Position numbers and translations under genes: made by a program. The notes under the pieces are model-generated. The model ran no database searches. It had not been told where the DNA came from and worked only from the letters and a program-made list of their open reading frames with translations. DNA of 38,674 bases from Fusobacterium sp. GTDB taxonomy: Bacteria > Fusobacteriota > Fusobacteriia > Fusobacteriales > Fusobacteriaceae. Each line of letters opens with the position of its first letter. Positions within the stretch are counted from its first letter, which is position 1. Shown in pieces: positions 15,805 through 23,645 of this stretch. The stretch is taken from contig JAHHSZ010000004.1 of the NCBI GenBank assembly GCA_020024915.1, positions 1-38,674 of the forward strand, written 5' to 3'.

Positions 15805-16269
15805 CTATTTTAAAAGAAAGTCTGACTTTCCTCCTCTTTTTTCTAAAAGCTTAATATCTCCAATTATCATATTTTTATCCACAGCTTTACACATATCATA
15901 GATAGTTAGAGCAGTTATGGAAACAGCAGTCAAAGCTTCCATCTCAACTCCTGTTTTACCTGTAGTTTTTATAGTGGCTTCAATCCATACTCTATCATCT
16001 GTTATTTCAAAGGAGATATCAGCTCCTGTAAGTAATATATTATGACACATTGGAATAAGATCCCAAGTTTTTTTTGCTCCACAGATACCACTAACTTGAG
16101 CAACAGAGAGTACATCACCTTTTTTCATCTTTTTATCTAAAATCATCTGAATAGTTTCAGGCTTCATTTTTATATAGCCACGAGCAACAGCTTTTCTTTG
16201 AGTTTCATTCTTTTCACTTACATCTACCATTTTAGCATGCCCATTTTCATTAAAATGAGTAAAGTCCAT
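15805..16269 (-). CDS. moaC: Cyclic pyranopterin monophosphate synthase MoaC
   Basis: The 154-residue protein has the MoaC motifs HAKMVDVSEKNETQRKAVARG, LIPMCHNI, GVEMEALTAVSITALTIYDMCKA and the C-terminal DIKLLEKRGGKSD with conserved Asp, Lys and Gly residues. It performs the last step from GTP to cyclic pyranopterin monophosphate, after MoaA (not in the window). The ATG at 16269 is chosen because it fits family length; an upstream TTG in frame (16296) is not needed. GGAAGG lies 11 bases before it. It starts 8 bases after the MoeA-like gene. Confidence 0.94.
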   Translation of the reverse strand: MDFTHFNENGHAKMVDVSEKNETQRKAVARGYIKMKPETIQMILDKKMKKGDVLSVAQVSGICGAKKTWDLIPMCHNILLTGADISFEITDDRVWIEATIKTTGKTGVEMEALTAVSITALTIYDMCKAVDKNMIIGDIKLLEKRGGKSDFLLK

Positions 16270-16277
16270 ATTTAACA

Positions 16278-17294
16278 CTACCTTCCGAATGAGCAATTAG
16301 GATAGTGGCAAATCTTACAACTTTGACAAAGTCCACCAACTCCATAACTCATAATATCTTTTTTTGTTAATTTTTCTCCAGTCATAACTCTTGAAAGAAC
16401 TAAATCAAAGATGGTTCTTTTAGCAAACATAACACAACCAGGTAATCCCATCATAGGAGTATCATTTAGGTATGATAACAAGAACATAGCACCTGGAAGA
16501 ACAGGAGAACCGTAAGTAACAAGCTCTCCTCCCATCTCTATAATAGCAGATGGTGTTAGATCATCAGGATCAACAGACATTCCACCTGTAAATACTAGAA
16601 GATCTGCTCCAGCTGTTAAAAGTTTATGAGCAGCAGACTTAATCAATTCCTTATCATCAGGACAGATCTCTTGTCCAACTATATTGCAATTATATTGAGC
16701 AAACTTATCTTTTATGACTTTTCCAAATTTATCTTCAATTCTACCATAGAAAACTTCATTTCCTGTAGTTATAATACCAATATTATATCTTCTATAGGGA
16801 GCTATTTTGAGTAGTGGAGAGTGTATAATATCTTTAGCTTTCTCCATTTTAGATTTGTCAATAACTAATGGAATAACCCTTGAACCACCTACTAAGTCAC
16901 CAGATTTAACAGGATAGTTATTTGGAAGAGTTGCAAAAGAGATCTCGCCAAGCATATTTAATTCTAAAAGTTTTTCAGTATCAACTTTTAAAATTCCATC
17001 ACAGTTAGCTCTAAAGTTTATCTTTCCCTCTTTTATCTCATCATCAGTTTTTATATTCTCTCCTCTTCCTAACTCTCCTAAAATAAGAGCGGCTTCATTT
17101 TCATGCAATCCAGTATCACCTAGTTCAAAAACAAAGATATGATCTTTTCCCAAACTTAACAGTTTAGGAATATCTTCTTCTTTGATTATATGTCCTTTTT
17201 TAAAAGCTCTTCCTTTAAATTCACCAGGAAGAATTTGAGTTATATCATGTTGAAGGACACAACCAACAGAATCAACAGTTTTAATTTTTTTCAT
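16278..17294 (-). CDS. Molybdopterin-binding MoeA-like protein with C-terminal Cys cluster
   Basis: The 338-residue protein has an MPT-binding MoCF domain: YNIGIITTGNEVFYGRIEDK, then LVFTGGMSVDPDDLTPSAI and PVLPGAMFLLS, then MMGLPGCVMFAKRT. The N-terminal half differs from classic MoeA but resembles a clostridial-type molybdopterin-binding family. The C-terminus ends in CQSCKICHYPNCSFGR, a Cys cluster that may bind a metal. It probably takes part in cofactor insertion or molybdate handling. ATGA overlap with modB (17291-17294) indicates coupling to the transporter. Confidence 0.85.
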   Translation of the reverse strand: MKKIKTVDSVGCVLQHDITQILPGEFKGRAFKKGHIIKEEDIPKLLSLGKDHIFVFELGDTGLHENEAALILGELGRGENIKTDDEIKEGKINFRANCDGILKVDTEKLLELNMLGEISFATLPNNYPVKSGDLVGGSRVIPLVIDKSKMEKAKDIIHSPLLKIAPYRRYNIGIITTGNEVFYGRIEDKFGKVIKDKFAQYNCNIVGQEICPDDKELIKSAAHKLLTAGADLLVFTGGMSVDPDDLTPSAIIEMGGELVTYGSPVLPGAMFLLSYLNDTPMMGLPGCVMFAKRTIFDLVLSRVMTGEKLTKKDIMSYGVGGLCQSCKICHYPNCSFGR

Positions 17295-17956
17295 ATATTT
17301 TCCCTTTCTTTTAAAAATAAGTAGTTATAAAGTAACATCACTAAAAAGCTGATAATCAATATTACAATCAATAGGAAATTAGCTGTAAAACGATCGCCAC
17401 TTTCAGAGGCTGAATAAATTGCCATAGATATAGTTTGAGTTTTGTTAGGAATGTTTCCAGCAAGCATGAGTGTAGCTCCAAACTCTCCCATAGCTCTTCC
17501 AAATGATAAAACCATACCAGCAAAAATGTTTCTCTTAATAAGAGGGATCGTAATTAATCTTAATATCTGAAATTCTGATGCTCCAGCTTCTCTTGCTGAC
17601 TCAAAATATATTGGATTTAAACTAGCTATTCCAGTCTTTATTGAGTTATACATAAGTGGAAGTGAAACAATAAAAGTTGTAATAATTCCAGCCCACCAAG
17701 AGAATAGAACTACAACATTAAAGTATTCAAAGAGTAGTTTTCCAATAATACCTCTTCTCCCTAAAATCAAAATGAGAATATACCCAAGTACTGTAGGTGA
17801 GATAAAGAGAGAGGTATTTATAAAAAATTCTAAAATCGGTTTAATACGAATATTATTATTTAATATCCAAACTAAAAAGATAGAAAAAAAAGCTACTAGA
17901 ACAGTAGAAATTGATGCTATCTTTAAAGTTAAAATTATTATATTCAAATATATCAT
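17291..17956 (-). CDS. modB: Molybdate ABC transporter permease ModB
   Basis: The 221-residue permease has several membrane helices and the ABC-importer EAA loop: ESAREAGASEFQILRLITIP, then IFAGMVLSFGRAMGEFGATL, typical of ModB/CysT/W. The start at ATG 17956 is preferred over an in-frame TTG at 17977 (inside modA) because AGGTATTGAA precedes it. It lies 13 bases after the modA stop. No modC (ATPase) gene follows; the downstream gene is the MoeA-like protein. The ATPase must be encoded elsewhere or borrowed from another system. Confidence 0.92.
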   Translation of the reverse strand: MIYLNIIILTLKIASISTVLVAFFSIFLVWILNNNIRIKPILEFFINTSLFISPTVLGYILILILGRRGIIGKLLFEYFNVVVLFSWWAGIITTFIVSLPLMYNSIKTGIASLNPIYFESAREAGASEFQILRLITIPLIKRNIFAGMVLSFGRAMGEFGATLMLAGNIPNKTQTISMAIYSASESGDRFTANFLLIVILIISFLVMLLYNYLFLKERENI

Positions 17957-17969
17957 TTCAATACCTAGA

Positions 17970-18701
17970 TTACTCAACTAATTCAAAATTATATTTTTCA
18001 TATATTTTTTTAGCAAATTCAGAGTTTAAAAAGTTATAGAATTTTACTACATCAGTGTTGGCTCTGTCCTTTATAATTCCATAGCTGTATATGATAGGAG
18101 AGTGTAATTCCTCTGGAATTATGAAAACAATATCACTATTTTTTAACATAGTAACATCTGTTTTGTATATGAAAGAAAAATCAACTTCATATAGATCTAC
18201 GTATTGAGCAGCACTTCTAACATCCTTTGTAAAAACAAGATCTTTGTGAATTTCATCCCAAAGTTTACTCTTAGTAAGTACTTCTTTAGCATATCTTCCT
18301 GCTGGGACAGTTTCAGGAATACCAATAGCTGTCTTGTATCCTAATAACTTATCTAGAGATTGTATCTGAGTTCTACCAGCAATAACTAATCTGTTTTTTA
18401 ACATATTTTTTTGATAATCTTTTTCAACAAATCCTTTTTCAGACAGATCAGTTAAATCTTTTTGGGAAGCAAAGAAAACTAAATCCACAGGAGCTCCAGC
18501 TATTATCTGATTTTTTAATGCACCAGAACCACCTAAATTGACATTAATTTTTATCTTTTTATTTTCCTTGTTAAATTTATCACTTAACTCTTCAATTACT
18601 TCTTTAAGACTAGCAGCACAACTAATAGTGATCTCACTAGCAAAAGAGCTTATAGAGAATAAAATAAGCATTAACAATGCTCCAACTAAATTTTTTTTCA
18701 T
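17970..18701 (-). CDS. modA: Molybdate-binding periplasmic protein ModA
   Basis: The 243-residue product has a cleavable signal (MKKNLVGALLMLILFSISSF, then ASEITISCAAS), followed by family motifs NLGGSGALKNQIIAGAPVDL, then VFFASQKDL, and VPAGRYAKEVL. The Ser and Ala of CAAS and the GSG loop are expected to contact the oxyanion. No lipobox is seen, so it is likely a soluble periplasmic protein. The ATG has GAGGTGG upstream. It heads the modA-modB-moeA-like-moaC operon, and is divergent from mogA. Confidence 0.93.
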   Translation of the reverse strand: MKKNLVGALLMLILFSISSFASEITISCAASLKEVIEELSDKFNKENKKIKINVNLGGSGALKNQIIAGAPVDLVFFASQKDLTDLSEKGFVEKDYQKNMLKNRLVIAGRTQIQSLDKLLGYKTAIGIPETVPAGRYAKEVLTKSKLWDEIHKDLVFTKDVRSAAQYVDLYEVDFSFIYKTDVTMLKNSDIVFIIPEELHSPIIYSYGIIKDRANTDVVKFYNFLNSEFAKKIYEKYNFELVE

Positions 18702-18738
18702 TTGACCACCTCATATTTTATAAATTATCCAACTTTAA

Positions 18739-18755
18739 TGATAACAAATTTATCA
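18739..18755. promoter_or_regulatory. Inverted repeat in the modA/mogA divergent region (possible operator)
   Basis: TGATAA-N5-TTATCA is a perfect 6-5-6 inverted repeat. On the minus strand it overlaps a candidate modA promoter (TTGCTA, 17-base spacer, TATCAT). A repressor bound there would block modA. The factor is unknown; ModE sites are different in sequence. Confidence 0.45.
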
Positions 18756-18781
18756 AAAAATAGCAAGTTTAATTATCTATA

Positions 18782-18790
18782 TGATATAAT
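18782..18790 (+). promoter_or_regulatory. Extended -10 promoter of mogA
   Basis: TGATATAAT at 18782-18790 is an extended -10 box with no strong -35, 22 bases before the mogA ATG at 18813. Confidence 0.5.
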
Positions 18791-18812
18791 TAAAATAAAA
18801 AGGAGGGATCAA

Positions 18813-19301
18813 ATGTTTAGAGTAGCAATAGTTTGTATGAGTGATAAGGGAAGTAATGGAGAAAGAGAGGACCTTTCTAGTCAAGTAATAGAGAGAATAG
18901 TTGTAGAGAATGGATATAAAGTTGTAAGAAAGATATTGATACCAGATGAATTTAGTATGATAGTGGAGAGTTTAAAAGAGATTTGTGATAAGAATATTGC
19001 TGATCTAATTTTAACAACAGGGGGAACAGGATTCTCTAAAAGAGATGTAACACCAGAGGCAACAGAAGAGGTTATTGAAAAGAGAGTTCCAGGAATACCA
19101 GAGGCTATTAGAAATTACTCTTTAACAATAACAAAGAGAGCTATGCTATCTAGAGCCACTGCTGGTATAAGAAAAGATACTCTTATAATAAATATGCCAG
19201 GAAGTCCAAAAGCTGTAGATGAGTCACTTAGTTATATAATTTCAGAATTAAAGCATGGATTAGAAATAATGGCAGGATCAGCAAAAAATTGTGCTAGATA
19301 A
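18813..19301 (+). CDS. mogA: MogA/MoaB family molybdopterin adenylyltransferase
   Basis: The 162-residue MoCF-domain protein has RVAIVCMSDKGSNGEREDLS, LILTTGGTGFSKRDVTPEAT (the MPT/ATP-binding loop with the conserved Asp), and INMPGSPKAVDESL. It activates molybdopterin by adenylylation for later metal insertion. The ATG at 18813 is chosen for AGGAGGG six bases upstream; a longer in-frame reading to 18702 crosses the promoter. It is transcribed divergently from modA. Confidence 0.92.
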   Translation: MFRVAIVCMSDKGSNGEREDLSSQVIERIVVENGYKVVRKILIPDEFSMIVESLKEICDKNIADLILTTGGTGFSKRDVTPEATEEVIEKRVPGIPEAIRNYSLTITKRAMLSRATAGIRKDTLIINMPGSPKAVDESLSYIISELKHGLEIMAGSAKNCAR

Positions 19302-19331
19302 AAAAGAGCAAGTTAGTTAACTTACTCTTTT
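19301..19331. terminator. Bidirectional terminator between mogA and dnaN
   Basis: AAAAGAGCAAGTTA (19302-19315) pairs with TAACTTACTCTTTT (19318-19331) with a single mismatch. T runs at the plus end and A runs at the minus end allow it to serve both convergent genes. Confidence 0.75.
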
Positions 19332-19335
19332 ATCC

Positions 19336-20427
19336 TTAGTCTCTAAGAGCTAAAGGCATTAATATGTATATATAATCATCATTATCTATCTCTTTAATCT
19401 CAAACATTGATGAAGCATTATTTCCACCAATAATGATATTGTTAGAAACATTATCTATATATTCAGCTAAAAATTTACAGTTTAAAGAGGCTTTAAAATC
19501 GTCACCATCTTTAAGCATACTAACTTTTTGATTGATCTTAGCTCTACCAGAAAAAGCATTGATAACCATTGTTTTTCCAGTGAAGTTAAAAATAGCTCCA
19601 AATTTTGCATCTAAACTTGTTTTAGCAACTGTAATAACCCTTTTTAAAGCACTTCTAAGTTCATCACGGCTGAACTCCATTTTTTTTTCAAAAGCTGAAA
19701 TTCTAAGAATTGTTTTGAAATCAGGATATTGAAGCCCAATTGTTTTACTACTGAAGTATGAGTTTTCCCAAGTTACAATAAGAGTGTCATTATTGTAACC
19801 CAAAGTTATCTCTCTGTCATAGTCTTTAAGTAATTTACAAAGAGTATTAACTGTTTCCATAGGAATAGAGATCTCTCTTGTATTTAAACACTCAATTTTT
19901 TCTCTTAAAAAAAGTAATCTATATGAGTCAGTAGAAACCAAATTTAATTCATCTTTCTTAAATACAGCCCTAACACAATTAATTTGAATATTTTCTTGTG
20001 ATTGTGTTGCTGCAAATTTTGATTTATCAAGAAGTTTTACAAAATGAGAACCACTAATAGAGAGTAAATTTTGAGGTTCTAGCTCAATAATATTTGGATA
20101 TGCTCCCCCTTCAAGTACTGAAAATTCTGCTTGATGAACAGTAACAAATCCATTTGCAGAAGAGAAGTCCACTCTTTCTTCATCTAAAAGCTTAATATAC
20201 TCTAATAAAAGAAATGGTTTTATAATAACCTCTCCCTCTTCTTCAACATCAATTTTTATTTTTCTAATATGTTCTATTTCAAGATTAGTTCCTACAAAAA
20301 CAACACCATCTTGAGTAGCTGATATTTTAAGACCAGATACAATAGGCTTTATAGGATTATCTTTTAAAATATTTGTATATTCAGATAAAACAGAAATTAA
20401 TTTTTCTCTTTCAATAGAAAATTTCAT
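19336..20427 (-). CDS. dnaN: DNA polymerase III beta sliding clamp
   Basis: The 363-residue protein has full beta-clamp length and three repeated folds. It starts MKFSIEREKLISVLS, contains TQSQENIQINCVRAVF, STDSYRL, ISIPMETVNTL and a conserved end DDYIYILMPLALRD (hydrophobic pocket region). The start ATG 20427 has GGAGGAAAAA before it; the in-frame TTG at 20439 lies in this site. The dnaA gene is not adjacent, and no origin-like DnaA box cluster was noticed. dnaN begins 17 bases after potD, with no terminator or promoter between, so it may be transcribed from the potD promoter. Confidence 0.96.
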   Translation of the reverse strand: MKFSIEREKLISVLSEYTNILKDNPIKPIVSGLKISATQDGVVFVGTNLEIEHIRKIKIDVEEEGEVIIKPFLLLEYIKLLDEERVDFSSANGFVTVHQAEFSVLEGGAYPNIIELEPQNLLSISGSHFVKLLDKSKFAATQSQENIQINCVRAVFKKDELNLVSTDSYRLLFLREKIECLNTREISIPMETVNTLCKLLKDYDREITLGYNNDTLIVTWENSYFSSKTIGLQYPDFKTILRISAFEKKMEFSRDELRSALKRVITVAKTSLDAKFGAIFNFTGKTMVINAFSGRAKINQKVSMLKDGDDFKASLNCKFLAEYIDNVSNNIIIGGNNASSMFEIKEIDNDDYIYILMPLALRD

Positions 20428-20444
20428 TTTTTCCTCCAATATTA

Positions 20445-21476
20445 TTAATCAGCAATTAAGATTTCTTGCCAATATTTATTTTGTAAGTCAAGAGTAGAAT
20501 GGATATCTCTTAAAACTTGAACATTTTTTAAATCTGATATCTCAAATAAAGGTTTTACAGTCATAAGCTCTCTTGCTGGTGTATTAACTGATGGTGTTTC
20601 AAGTAGATCAGCAAATTGAGCAGCAATCTCAGGTCTCAATGTGAACTCTAAGAATTTGTAAGCAGCATCTTTATGTGGGGCAGAGTTCAATAGAACAAAT
20701 GAGTCAACATAAGCAGTTCCACCTTTTTCAGGAATAACAAGTTCTACATTAGTTCTCTCATTTTCATCTAACTCTTTGAAAATATTATCAGGATATCCTT
20801 GAACTACCCAGAAATCACCACTAGCAAAACCTTTTCCAAAAGATTCAGCATCAAATTTTGCAATATTTTTTTTCCAAGATTTAACAAGATTAGCTGCTTG
20901 AGCTATAGCTTGTTCATCCTCTGTAGTTTGAGGATAATTTAACATACCAAGTGCAGAAGTCATAACCTCTCTCATATCATCAAGTAGAGTCATTCTTCCT
21001 TTTAGATTAGACATCTCATAGATAGAGTAATCTCTAGGAAACTCAGGAACATATTTTTTATTTACAGCTATGATAGTAGCTCCAATAAGGTATGGAACCT
21101 CATAGTTATTCTCTGGGTCAAAATGGTGTAATTTTTCTAAAACTAATGGATCTAAATTAGAATAGCTAGGTAATAAATTTTTATCTAATTTCTCAAGCAT
21201 TCCCTCTTTCATCATAATTTCTACATAGTCAGCAGAAGGCATAACAATATCATACCCATTTCCACCAGCTTTTAATTTAGTAAACATCTCTTCATTAGAA
21301 GAGTAGATATCTTCTACTACTTTTATACCAGTCTCTTTTTCAAAAGCTTCATATATACTCTGTGGTATGGTATTAGCCCAACCATAGATATATAGAGTAT
21401 TTTCATTACTTACTTTTTTTCCTTCACATCCTATAAAAGCTAAAGCAAGAGTTAAAGTTGCTAATAATTTTTTCAT
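20445..21476 (-). CDS. potD: Spermidine/putrescine-type ABC transporter substrate-binding lipoprotein PotD
   Basis: The 343-residue product has a lipoprotein signal (lipobox AFIGC at residue 17) and PotD/PotF family motifs: LYIYGWANTIPQSIYEAFEK, VEDIYSSNEEMFTKL, YDIVMPSADYV, VPYLIGATIIAVNK and a ligand-region GDFWVVQGYPDN. It should capture a polyamine for an ABC importer. The potA, potB and potC genes are not adjacent. The ATG has GGAGGTTGATAA upstream. Confidence 0.9.
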   Translation of the reverse strand: MKKLLATLTLALAFIGCEGKKVSNENTLYIYGWANTIPQSIYEAFEKETGIKVVEDIYSSNEEMFTKLKAGGNGYDIVMPSADYVEIMMKEGMLEKLDKNLLPSYSNLDPLVLEKLHHFDPENNYEVPYLIGATIIAVNKKYVPEFPRDYSIYEMSNLKGRMTLLDDMREVMTSALGMLNYPQTTEDEQAIAQAANLVKSWKKNIAKFDAESFGKGFASGDFWVVQGYPDNIFKELDENERTNVELVIPEKGGTAYVDSFVLLNSAPHKDAAYKFLEFTLRPEIAAQFADLLETPSVNTPARELMTVKPLFEISDLKNVQVLRDIHSTLDLQNKYWQEILIAD

Positions 21477-21510
21477 TTATCAACCTCCTAAAATTAATTG
21501 TCTACAGCAT

Positions 21511-21539
21511 ATTCTAATATGAAAAATAAGTTAAGTCAA
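21511..21539 (-). promoter_or_regulatory. Promoter of potD (and probably dnaN)
   Basis: On the minus strand TTGACT (21534-21539) and TAGAAT (21511-21516) are 17 bases apart, about 35 bases before the potD ATG. The -35 box begins one base after the stop codon of the kinase-like gene. Confidence 0.6.
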
Positions 21540-22748
21540 TTATTTCTTCTTTTTGATAATCTCTTTTAACTCCATTAATATTACTTTAAAATCATTTTCA
21601 AAGGTAGTATGTTTACTTTTTGTTTTTTCAATCAATTTATTGAAGTATATGAAAGATTTAAATATAGAGAAGATGGCATTATCAAAAATAACACCATGAT
21701 TACTAGCTACTTTAAATAGTTTCATAAATTTTATAATATATCCATTAGATTGAATTAAATCAGTTGAAAAACTATCTTTAAGATTGATTACTAATTTATC
21801 AATTATCTCTTTTGAAAGCTTCTCTTGTGACATATTGCTAAAACAGTGAGCCAATCTTTCAAAATCTTCCTCTGTAATAGCCTCTAAGATAGTAAGGAGA
21901 TTTGTTCTCAATTCAGGGATTAAAATTGAGATAGCATTACAATCTATGAAGTATATTTTTTTCTCGTCATTCATTATAAGGTTTCCAGAGTGTAAATTAT
22001 TGTAAAAAACTCCTACCTTTAACATAAAAAACAATTGAATTTTGATAAGATCAAGGACATCTTTATACTGTAATTGTTTACAGTGAAGAAGATCATAGAA
22101 GTAATCTCCATAGATAAACTCGCTAACTACTATGTTATTTGAAGAGAGATATGAGTATATTTTTGGGAAACGTACTCTTTTTAAAAAACTAAATTTTTTA
22201 TACTGTGAAAGGTACTCTTCAATATTTTTAGTAAATCTAATCTCATTTATTAAATTAAACTTTTCAAAACTGTGTTTCTCTAAATCTTTCAAAATCTTAT
22301 TAACTTTGTATTTTTTATCCAACCAAGGCATAAAAAAATTGTAGAATTTCAGTGAGTTTTCCAATTTTAATAGAGCTTTGAAATAATTATTTTTTGTTAC
22401 AGGATTAACGGCTTTTATAGAGATTTCAACACCACTCTTAAGACAACCTTTAAAAAAATAGTTTATATCTGAATAGGAATAGGGATAGTTATCATAGTAT
22501 TCCATCAATGAAAATATTGGATCATGTTTTTTTATAAGTTGTAAAAGATGTTTTTCTGATTTTTCAAGAGCAGGGGTTTGAAATTGAGAGAGAAATAGAC
22601 ACTGTTCAATCTCAAGAAGATCAAATCTTGTTGAGTATTCCTCTGCTATTCTAAGTCCTACCCGTCCTAAATTAACAACACAGGATAAATTTTCCACTTT
22701 ACCTGAATTTAGAGCTTTCATAAATTTTATAAATTTAAATGATAACAT
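21540..22748 (-). CDS. ABC1/AarF/UbiB-type atypical kinase family protein
   Basis: The 402-residue protein looks like a divergent ABC1 kinase. An Ala-poor variant of the nucleotide-binding strand (ISIKAVNP, about residue 108, with the Lys) is followed by FNLINEIRFTKNIEEY (helix with conserved Glu), VVSEFIYGDYFYDLL, NNLHSGNLIM (replacing the usual DPHPGN) and YFIDCNAIS (replacing the DFG motif). The His and Asn of HSGN are kept, the leading Asp is not. It may use ATP, or be a pseudokinase. Start ATG 22748 has GGAGGAGATACTATA before it. Substrate is unknown; family members act in quinone biosynthesis or lipid metabolism. Confidence 0.72.
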   Translation of the reverse strand: MLSFKFIKFMKALNSGKVENLSCVVNLGRVGLRIAEEYSTRFDLLEIEQCLFLSQFQTPALEKSEKHLLQLIKKHDPIFSLMEYYDNYPYSYSDINYFFKGCLKSGVEISIKAVNPVTKNNYFKALLKLENSLKFYNFFMPWLDKKYKVNKILKDLEKHSFEKFNLINEIRFTKNIEEYLSQYKKFSFLKRVRFPKIYSYLSSNNIVVSEFIYGDYFYDLLHCKQLQYKDVLDLIKIQLFFMLKVGVFYNNLHSGNLIMNDEKKIYFIDCNAISILIPELRTNLLTILEAITEEDFERLAHCFSNMSQEKLSKEIIDKLVINLKDSFSTDLIQSNGYIIKFMKLFKVASNHGVIFDNAIFSIFKSFIYFNKLIEKTKSKHTTFENDFKVILMELKEIIKKKK

Positions 22749-22787
22749 TATAGTATCTCCTCCATAATAACACAAGTATTCGATTAA

Positions 22788-22816
22788 ATTATAGTACAAA
22801 TTTTAAAATATGTAAA
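22788..22816 (-). promoter_or_regulatory. Promoter of the ABC1-type kinase gene
   Basis: On the minus strand TTTACA (22811-22816) and TATAAT (22788-22793) are 17 bases apart. The -35 box is shared on the other strand with the divergent methyltransferase promoter. Confidence 0.7.
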
Positions 22817-22839
22817 TGATAAGGTTTTTATGATATAAT
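22811..22839 (+). promoter_or_regulatory. Promoter of the SpoU methyltransferase operon
   Basis: TATAAT at 22834-22839 is preceded by TG (extended -10), and TGTAAA at 22811-22816 lies 17 bases upstream. The TGTAAA box is the complement of the -35 of the divergent kinase promoter. Confidence 0.6.
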
Positions 22840-22868
22840 AAATGTAGAAATAAAACTTGGAGGATATT

Positions 22869-23636
22869 GTGGAATATATAAATAGTTTAGATAATAATAC
22901 AGTAAAAAAAATAAAAAAATTGAAGCAGAGAAAGTATAGAGAATTAAATGGAGAATTTATAGCAGAGGGAAGAAAATTCTTAGATTTTTCATATGAGCCA
23001 AATCTAATTGTATTAAAAGAAGGGATTGGAAATGAGGAAAATATTGTTTCTAAACTTGATAAATTTAAATGTAGAAAATTAATAGTAGGAGATAAAATCT
23101 TTAAAGAGTTGACATCACAAGAAAATTCACAGGGGGTAATTCTAATTTATCCATATTGTGAAAGTAGTTTGGAAAAATTAGAAGATAATGTAATAATCTT
23201 AAATAATATACAAGATCCTGGAAATTTAGGAACTATAATAAGAGTTGGAGATGCAGCAGGGTTTAAAGATATAATTTTGACAAGGGGAAGTGTAGATGTA
23301 TACAATGAAAAATCTGTAAGAAGTAGTATGGGTTCTATATTTAATATGAATATTGTATACATGGAAGAGATTGAGCTTCTAAAACTATTAAAAGAGAGAG
23401 GATATAAGTTACATGTGACAGCTTTGGAAAAAAATTCTATAGAGTATACACAGATGAAATTAGAGAAGAAAAATGCTGTTGTTTTTGGAAATGAGGGAAA
23501 TGGTGTTTCTAAAGAGATATTAGAGTCAGCTGATGAAACTGTAATTATTCCAATCTTTGGAAGTGCAGAGTCTTTGAATGTGGCTATGGCATCTGGAATT
23601 ATACTTTATAAAGTGAGAGAGCTAGTAAAAAGATAG
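22869..23636 (+). CDS. TrmH/SpoU family RNA 2'-O-methyltransferase
   Basis: The 255-residue SPOUT enzyme has an N-terminal RNA-binding part (KQRKYRELNGEFIAEGRKF, as in rRNA methyltransferases) and the three conserved SpoU motifs: NNIQDPGNLGTIIRVGDAAG, FGNEGNGVSKEI and IPIFGSAESLNVAMASGI, which form the trefoil knot binding SAM. It probably methylates a ribose in 23S rRNA or tRNA; the target cannot be told. The start is GTG at 22869 with GGAGG five bases before it; a TTG at 22857 in frame lies in the ribosome site. First gene of a four-gene operon ending with hydE. Confidence 0.9.
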   Translation: MEYINSLDNNTVKKIKKLKQRKYRELNGEFIAEGRKFLDFSYEPNLIVLKEGIGNEENIVSKLDKFKCRKLIVGDKIFKELTSQENSQGVILIYPYCESSLEKLEDNVIILNNIQDPGNLGTIIRVGDAAGFKDIILTRGSVDVYNEKSVRSSMGSIFNMNIVYMEEIELLKLLKERGYKLHVTALEKNSIEYTQMKLEKKNAVVFGNEGNGVSKEILESADETVIIPIFGSAESLNVAMASGIILYKVRELVKR

Positions 23637-23645
23637 AGGGAAGAT

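Noticed and set aside
18702..18812. N-terminal extension of mogA
   Set aside because: The extra 37 codons cross the promoter and operator-like repeat; AGGAGGG just before 18813 decides the start.
19250..20450. Chromosomal replication origin near dnaN
   Set aside because: No cluster of DnaA-box-like sequences or dnaA gene was noticed; dnaN here follows potD.
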